From CAG-841 sp963656825 (lineage in GTDB: Bacteria > Bacillota > Clostridia > Oscillospirales > CAG-272): 18,029 nucleotides of DNA. The notes under the pieces are model-generated. The model ran no database searches. It was given only the letters and a program-made list of their open reading frames with translations, and was not told where the DNA came from. Below, piece after piece: positions 14,523 to 18,029 of the stretch. The DNA lies in NCBI GenBank assembly GCA_963656825.1, contig CAVKJG010000039.1, forward strand, positions 1-18,029, in the 5' to 3' direction. The position numbers and the translations under genes were made by a program. Every line of letters starts with the position of its first letter. Within the stretch, counting starts at the first letter, position 1.

Positions 14523-14594
14523 TTACTCATCGTCCTGAGAGAGACGGCAGTACAGCGCTGTGATTTTCTTTTCGTTTTGGTTTGACTTCATCAT
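14523..14594 (-). pseudogene. Large serine recombinase, N-terminal 23-codon fragment
   Basis: A strong AAGGAGG (14601-14607) six bases before two consecutive ATG codons begins a frame reading MMKSNQNEKK then ITALYCRLSQDDE and a TAA stop. The YCRLS motif is the start of the serine-recombinase catalytic domain, with the nucleophile at Ser19. Sequence homologous to recombinase ends at the DDE, and AT-rich DNA carrying the Bro-N promoter follows. Together with 12705-13736 this shows one recombinase gene whose codons from about 24 to about 210 have been replaced. Confidence 0.85.
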
Positions 14595-14597
14595 ATT

Positions 14598-14714
14598 TTA
14601 CCTCCTTGTGCAGTCAAACCGATTGAGAGTGCTTGGGAAGAGTATTTTCCCAAGGCAATCATACTCCCAATCGGGTTCAAAGTCCAGCGTTTTCCGCAAG
14701 AGTTCAGGAAACAT
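14598..14714 (-). CDS. Possible 38-residue ORF between TnpW-like gene and recombinase
   Basis: The frame reads MFPELLRKTLDFEPDWEY then DCLGKILFPSTLNRFDCTRR and ends inside the Shine-Dalgarno of the recombinase start. The ATG overlaps the last codons of the TnpW-like gene in another frame. Composition looks protein-like (acidic helix then LGKILFPSTL), and the tight packing suggests translational coupling into the recombinase. No family is recognised. It could also be an untranslated spacer. Confidence 0.35.
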   Translation of the reverse strand: MFPELLRKTLDFEPDWEYDCLGKILFPSTLNRFDCTRR

Positions 14715-14994
14715 TATCAATTTCCCGTCCGAGCAGGTGACGGATATTGTCGTCAATGTCACGCCCGGCAGTGTGCGGGAAGATTGAGTTGACACGGTAT
14801 TTCCGCCCGCATGATTCCTGCACACGACTTTTTGAAATACCACTGTCCGTGCGGTAAAATTCAACGCCGTTTTTGTGGCAGACCGTCCGTTGCGGATCAA
14901 ACTCCGCTCCGGCGGGCGTGCGGAATTCATATCTGTCGGGTGAGTAGTCATCCGGGAGCTGTGCGTTTTCGTAAATAATTTTTCGTTGTTTCAT
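14704..14994 (-). CDS. Small transposon protein, TnpW-like C-terminal motif
   Basis: The protein has 96 residues with no membrane segment. The C-terminal part, KYRVNSIFPHTAGRDIDDNI then RHLLGREIDNVS, recalls the (Y)V-N-(x)F...I..L...E ending of TnpW-type small proteins carried next to relaxase and serine recombinase in Clostridia elements. The N-terminal two thirds (RYEFRTPAGAEFDPQ, CHKNGVEFYRTDSG) are not recognised. AAAGG lies six bases before the ATG, and the gene is 33 bp downstream of the relaxase stop, so the two are probably cotranscribed. Function unknown; the family assignment is tentative. Confidence 0.55.
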   Translation of the reverse strand: MKQRKIIYENAQLPDDYSPDRYEFRTPAGAEFDPQRTVCHKNGVEFYRTDSGISKSRVQESCGRKYRVNSIFPHTAGRDIDDNIRHLLGREIDNVS

Positions 14995-15939
14995 AAGTTA
15001 CCTTTCTGCGGATTGCGATAGTTTTGTTTAATAAAATAGCCCAAAGCTCTGATCTTCGTCCTGCGTACTGTACGCGGAATATTGAAGCAGTGCCTTAGGT
15101 TCGACCTTGATGCCGAGCATTTCCAGCTCCATGACGGTCAGCTTATCAATTTGATGCTCTTCGACAGGCGGTGTGAAGCGTCCTTCATACGGCATGGTTT
15201 CGAGCAGACTTTTCAGGAGCGAGAACAGACCTTCGCCCGCCGTGTAACAGTGTTTCGGATGCAGGCGGTTTTCAAACTGCCGGTACTGCACAGCAAGTCC
15301 CGACTCACAGCCGCCGAGGAGAAAATAAATCTCCAGATTTTTTCGCAGAAGCTGCTCGGCAAAGAGCTTGTTGTCACGGCATTTATGACCGTCCGGTGTG
15401 GTGAAGGTAATATACTTGTGTCCCTCCTGCCAGTCCACCTTGTAGCCGTGCATCTCCATCTCATAGATAAAATCTTCTTTGCAGGAGGTGCGGCAGGCAA
15501 CAGAATATGCCTTGCGGCGGAGCAGGTCTTTCCACTTCGGCATCGAACCGAATGAAGATTTTGCTTCGGTTTCCGACAGCCCATACTCACGGCAAAGCTG
15601 ATTGGAATACTCCTTGACACGGGCAAGGTCATCGGCAGTCTGATGAAACTTCATTCCACTTTCCATATTCACCGAGTTCATGACGAGGTGATTGTGCAGA
15701 TGATCGCGGTCGCAGTGGGTGGCAACAACGATCTGATAGCCGGGAAAGTACTCGGCAAAGCGCAGACCGATTTCGTGCGCGGTTTCGGGAGTTAGTCTGT
15801 CATCGGGGCTGAACGATTGGACGATGTGGTAATATTGTCTGCCGTCGGTCTTTCCGAATTTGTTTTTTACAAATCTGAATTCGTCAAGTGCAGGCGAAAC
15901 TCGCAATAATCTGCAGCAATTTGAAGTCTCATGCAGGAA

Positions 15940-15957
15940 CGCAAGGGTCGCAAGGGA
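15940..15957. repeat. Two tandem 9-bp units, CGCAAGGG(T/A)
   Basis: CGCAAGGGT and CGCAAGGGA lie back to back. They are read in the relaxase frame as LATLA-type residues. Together with the 15982-16008 repeats they form an iteron-like patch. Confidence 0.7.
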
Positions 15958-15981
15958 CGGAAGATATGAGGGCAGAAGAAG

Positions 15982-16008
15982 TTGAGGCACTTGGGTCACT
16001 TGAGGCAC
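15982..16008. repeat. Three tandem 9-bp units (TTGAGGCAC, TTGGGTCAC, TTGAGGCAC)
   Basis: Three contiguous 9-bp units, the outer two identical, lie just inside the TTG start of the truncated relaxase and encode VPQVTQVPQ. The position next to a relaxase suggests binding sites for an accessory or regulatory protein rather than selected coding sequence. Confidence 0.75.
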
Positions 16009-16035
16009 TCTCTGCCGGTTGCGTAGTTTCAAGCG

Positions 16036-16110
16036 TTATGCTCCTTTCATGATTTTCGCACACAAGCGCTTGCGTGCGGTTTTGTTTGTTGGCGGTACAA
16101 AGTCCCGCAT
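16036..16110 (-). CDS. Small 24-residue ORF upstream of relaxase
   Basis: The basic peptide reads MRDFVPPTNKTARKRL then CAKIMKGA, preceded by GAGG nine bases before its ATG. Its stop lies 3 bp before the TTG of the relaxase frame, and the relaxase ribosome site (AAGGAG) is inside its last codons. That layout suits a translated leader or coupling peptide. The same frame stays open to 16302 without a better start. It may be non-coding. Confidence 0.35.
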   Translation of the reverse strand: MRDFVPPTNKTARKRLCAKIMKGA

Positions 16111-16240
16111 GAATGTTATCCTCGCCACACGGGGCGAATTCGGCGGTGTTACGCTGCTATATTCTGCATGATGGTCATCTCCCTTCGCTCCGCATATGGG
16201 AGCAGTTTTTATAATTACAAAATTCAAAACCGAATCTCCT

Positions 16241-16384
16241 GCCGTTAGAAAAAACGGCAAAAGAAAAAGACCCGCACCGAATCGGCACGGATCAAAAACC
16301 AAAAGTGCGGCATCTCAAAAGAATTCCGGTGTTGTCGCCGCACCGACCGGAGTTGCAGAGACTGTGCAAGAGGAAGTTTGCACA
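16241..16384. other. Candidate oriT/relaxosome region with inverted repeats
   Basis: This non-coding stretch lies upstream of the relaxase. It holds GCCGTT/AACGGC (16241-16258, 6-nt loop), CCGGT/ACCGG (16326-16350) and a perfect 7-bp TGTGCAA/TTGCACA with an 8-nt loop (16363-16384). Inverted repeats next to a relaxase gene are the usual context of a nic site. No nic sequence could be matched to a known family. Confidence 0.4.
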
Positions 16385-16694
16385 ACCAAGGCTTCTCCTG
16401 TCTGTCTGCTTCCGGTATGTTCCTACGCTCGCTTGACCGCGTATTTCGGGATACTACCGACTCATTCGCCGATCCTTTCGGAGCGTGATCTCACGCCTTC
16501 CTCCTCGGCACGAGGTGCCACCCTCGCTGTTATGGCAAGCTCCGCATCCCGTATCCTCCCGGGGCAGGATATTCAATTGTCACCGCAATAGCGGCGGGAA
16601 GCGCATATTATAATGCCCCTCCATTGATACCCCAAGGTCCGAAACGCAAAATGTTCCTGATAGCAAAAAATTTTTGAAAATATTTTTTGACACA
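16385..16694. other. Non-coding stretch, structured GC-rich then AT-rich
   Basis: No supportable gene was found. Positions 16430-16600 are GC-rich with several small palindromes (GTGATCTCAC at 16486-16495; GGCACGAGGTGCC at 16507-16519). Positions 16655-16694 switch abruptly to an A/T run. The plus-strand frame over 16196-16591 has no ribosome site and low-complexity composition. The right edge of the element may lie at the composition change near 16610-16660. Confidence 0.4.
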
Positions 16695-16728
16695 GAAAAA
16701 GCCACCTGACTTTTTACGGTCGGGTGGC
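16695..16728 (-). terminator. Intrinsic terminator for the methyltransferase gene
   Basis: GCCACCTGAC (16701-16710) pairs with GTCGGGTGGC (16719-16728) through ten pairs including one G-T. On the minus strand the stem is followed by TTTTTC. It lies about 40 bp past the methyltransferase stop. Confidence 0.78.
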
Positions 16729-16767
16729 GGTGTTTTATAGCGGTGCGACAAACAGGAATTCATCGCA

Positions 16768-17361
16768 TCATTGCTTTCTGCATGAAATAATAAAGGCAAA
16801 CTCAATTTCCTGAATGATGTCTATTTTCATTGCTGTTTTGGAAATCAAAGAAGTAATATTATCTACCGTATCAGGATAGACGCGAAGTTTCCTGTCGCCC
16901 ATATCAATATATTCACTTTGACTTTTATCAATTGACAAGCAGAATTTTCCCCCGTTATTAAGAAGTGAGTCTACTTTTTCAATAACTTTTTGTTTGTTTT
17001 CAAAATGCATCATAGTCAAAGAGGAATATATAACATCATAAGTACAAACAAACGGATATTGCAAAAAATCAGCACATAAATAATCAATATTATTATAGAC
17101 TCTTAAATTATTTTTTGCTCTTTCGATTGTTTTTGGGGAAATATCAATTCCGGTAAGTCTTAAACAGTGTGGAGCAACTTTTCCGGCAATTCTACCTGTG
17201 CCGATTCCTATTTCAAGGACAGTTTTTTTCATGTCAAGAGCCATAGAATCTATGAAATCCTGCCCATCCCACTTGCTCATATATTCTTGCAAAACAGGCG
17301 GATCGCGAAAGGAATCGTTGCCTTCATCTATCAGCAAATCATAGTGCTTAACCACATTCAT
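16768..17361 (-). CDS. Class I SAM-dependent methyltransferase
   Basis: This is a 197-residue cytoplasmic enzyme with a Rossmann fold. Motif I is VLEIGIGTGR (48-57), the acidic SAM-ribose position follows in LTGIDISPKTIE, a CADF motif lies near residue 100, and YDVIYSSLTMMHF occupies motif IV. The N-terminus MNVVKHYDLLIDEGNDSFRD is typical of a group of clostridial stand-alone methyltransferases; the substrate is unknown. The start is ATG 17361 with GGAGG eight bases upstream; the TTG at 17376 overlaps that site. The coding sequence is more AT-rich than the core genes to the left, which suggests acquisition. It is probably cotranscribed with the fragmentary genes upstream. Confidence 0.87.
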   Translation of the reverse strand: MNVVKHYDLLIDEGNDSFRDPPVLQEYMSKWDGQDFIDSMALDMKKTVLEIGIGTGRIAGKVAPHCLRLTGIDISPKTIERAKNNLRVYNNIDYLCADFLQYPFVCTYDVIYSSLTMMHFENKQKVIEKVDSLLNNGGKFCLSIDKSQSEYIDMGDRKLRVYPDTVDNITSLISKTAMKIDIIQEIEFAFIISCRKQ

Positions 17362-17396
17362 TATTCTTTCCTCCAAATTTCCGATTTATCGATATC

Positions 17397-17456
17397 TTAT
17401 CCTTGTTCTTTTATATACATTTCAAATTGCTCCCTCATAGCTTGCAGGCGTAACTC
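17397..17456 (-). pseudogene. Orphan C-terminal fragment in another frame
   Basis: From 17456 a frame shifted relative to the receiver fragment reads ELRLQAMREQFEMYIKEQG and stops just before the methyltransferase ribosome site. It looks like the helical end of a protein, and there is no start for it. It may be the remnant of a gene fused to the receiver domain by deletion, or chance. Confidence 0.3.
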
Positions 17457-17658
17457 CGTCCGTTTTTCCCATTTCAATATCCAGAAGAAGAATATCAAAA
17501 TCATTCTCATTCTCAAAATCGAAAAAAAAGCTTTCCGCGCTCTTATATGCTTTTGTTTTTATGTTATGACCGTTTTCCTGCGCCCACCGCGCCGTAAGCC
17601 TTTCCGTAAGCTCCACCTGCGCCGCGTCGTCATCGCAAATACCGATTTTAAGGTTCAT
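17422..17658 (-). pseudogene. Truncated response regulator, receiver domain only
   Basis: The frame has 78 codons. MNLKIGICDDDAAQVELTERL gives the acidic triad of a CheY-like receiver, and FDILLLDIEMGKTDG places the phospho-acceptor at Asp60. This pattern is usual for LytTR/AgrA-type regulators. After DGV the homology ends and the frame stops at AI, so the second half of the receiver and the DNA-binding output domain are missing. AGGAG lies five bases before the ATG, which overlaps the stop of the upstream gene (ATGA). Codon use is more GC-rich than in the genes on both sides, closer to the core genome. Confidence 0.72.
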
Positions 17659-18029
17659 AAAAGCTCCTTATTACTTAAAGTATTGTCGGTCAACAAGTCA
17701 ACGTTCCAATCTCTCAAAACTTTGCTATCAAAAAGCCTTTGCAATTGTTTTATTTTCCTTGACAGAGAATAAAGACTGTCTTTAATACTTATTTTAATAA
17801 ATTCACCATCCAAATGTGTTTCCTTGCTAACAGATAGTTTATTAAACTCATTTGATTCTAATCTCTCCCTATATTTTCCGGCCAGTTCAGGGCTATGCAT
17901 ATCTAAAAGTTCCACCAAATTATCATACGGTTTAATCACACCAAACATTAGCGAATGATAAAAAGTAACAGCACCATCTTGTGGGTTAAGCATTATATGA
18001 TTTAAAAAATCAATATCAACTATACAACC
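17655..18029 (-). CDS. Unrecognised protein, N-terminus beyond window edge
   Basis: The open frame reaches the window end; 124 codons are visible, reading from GCIVDIDFLNHIMLNPQDG to TDNTLSNKELL. An ATG at 17993 has no ribosome site and lies within the frame, so the true start is probably outside. The visible part is soluble, mixed alpha, with VIKPYDNLVELLDMHSPELAG and a basic helical end (DSLYSLSRKIKQLQRLFDSK). I do not recognise the family. It is AT-rich and overlaps the receiver fragment by ATGA, so the two were cotranscribed. Confidence 0.55.
   Translation of the reverse strand, partial: GCIVDIDFLNHIMLNPQDGAVTFYHSLMFGVIKPYDNLVELLDMHSPELAGKYRERLESNEFNKLSVSKETHLDGEFIKISIKDSLYSLSRKIKQLQRLFDSKVLRDWNVDLLTDNTLSNKELL

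Larger units (their letters stand above)
15028..16032 (-). pseudogene. Relaxase, N-terminus replaced by leader/repeat sequence
   Basis: From about residue 47 (ALDEFRFVKNKFGKTDGRQ) the 334-codon frame is a clear mobilization relaxase. It has YYHIVQSFSPDD, the metal-binding motif HCDRDHLHNHLVMNSVN (HxH), KEYSNQLCREYGLSE and a helical C-terminal part. Relatives begin with about 45-50 residues that hold the N-P-x-K-T block and, as far as known for this family, the nicking tyrosine. Here those are absent. Residues 1-46 instead read through tandem DNA repeats (VPQVTQVPQ, LPSLATLAF). The only start is TTG 16032 with AAGGAG eight bases upstream. The frame is open, so a product may be made, but it should not nick DNA. 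Confidence 0.8.
12705..16384 (-). mobile_element. Decayed mobilizable/conjugative element with large serine recombinase
   Basis: This is the minimum visible extent. In transcription order it holds a candidate oriT, a small ORF, a relaxase without its N-terminus, a TnpW-like small protein, a short ORF, and a split large serine recombinase carrying a Bro-N gene between its halves. Relaxase, small protein, then serine recombinase at the end is an arrangement seen in Clostridia transposons of the TnpX class. No conjugation channel genes are present, so it is a mobilizable element or a remnant of a larger one. With relaxase and recombinase both truncated, it should not be able to move by itself. 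The ends are not defined. Confidence 0.8.

Noticed and set aside
15940..16008. 9-bp tandem repeats considered as a CRISPR array
   Set aside because: The units are contiguous, only 9 bp long and without spacers.
16036..16302. Full 88-codon version of the small ORF before the relaxase
   Set aside because: The start at 16302 has no ribosome site and the upstream part crosses the repeat region; only the last 24 codons have a plausible start.
16196..16591. 131-codon plus-strand ORF between relaxase and methyltransferase
   Set aside because: It has no ribosome site at its ATG, low-complexity Ser/Ala/Pro composition, and it overlaps the inverted repeats of the candidate transfer origin.

Overview
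The window looks like a chromosomal piece of an anaerobic, probably gut or rumen, Clostridia-type Firmicute. The pointers are a T-box riboswitch in front of ileS, GGAGG-type ribosome binding sites on almost every gene, consensus TTGACA/TATAAT promoters, a murB-whiA pair, a BofC-like membrane protein, and a mobile element of a type common in Clostridia. No rRNA, tRNA or CRISPR array is present, and the species cannot be named from this sequence.

Positions 1-12650 are ordinary core chromosome. From the left: whiA (cut by the window edge) and murB on the minus strand. A divergent intergenic region follows with two opposed promoters. It leads into a plus-strand operon of a Crp/Fnr-type regulator and a complete ABC importer (lipoprotein, permease, ATPase), with a palindrome at the regulator's own transcription start that suits autoregulation. 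A bidirectional terminator separates this operon from a convergent DtxR-type metal-dependent repressor. Then come a small BofC-like membrane protein (minus strand), a class A penicillin-binding protein, a short QueG-like iron-sulfur protein whose Shine-Dalgarno lies in a long hairpin, and ileS behind a full T-box leader with an AUC (Ile) specifier.

Positions about 12705-16400 are a decayed mobilizable or conjugative element, all on the minus strand. The order is a candidate transfer origin, a small ORF, a relaxase missing its N-terminus, a TnpW-like small protein, and a large serine recombinase gene broken in two. The recombinase keeps 23 N-terminal codons, including the predicted catalytic serine. 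Its C-terminal 343 codons lie about 0.8 kb further along. Between the two pieces sits a Bro-N (phage-antirepressor-like) gene with its own consensus promoter. This gene appears to have replaced most of the catalytic domain, and it overlaps the surviving recombinase C-terminal frame by GTGA. This is the most unusual locus in the window.

Positions 16700-18029 are an accessory margin on the minus strand: an AT-rich SAM-dependent methyltransferase, a truncated response-regulator receiver domain, and the 3' part of an unrecognised gene that runs off the right edge. The truncations and changes in base composition suggest several insertion or deletion events here. I did not find a clearly complete new system. 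The best leads are the Bro-N/recombinase chimera, the relaxase reading through 9-bp tandem repeats, and the Crp-type operator in front of the ABC operon.
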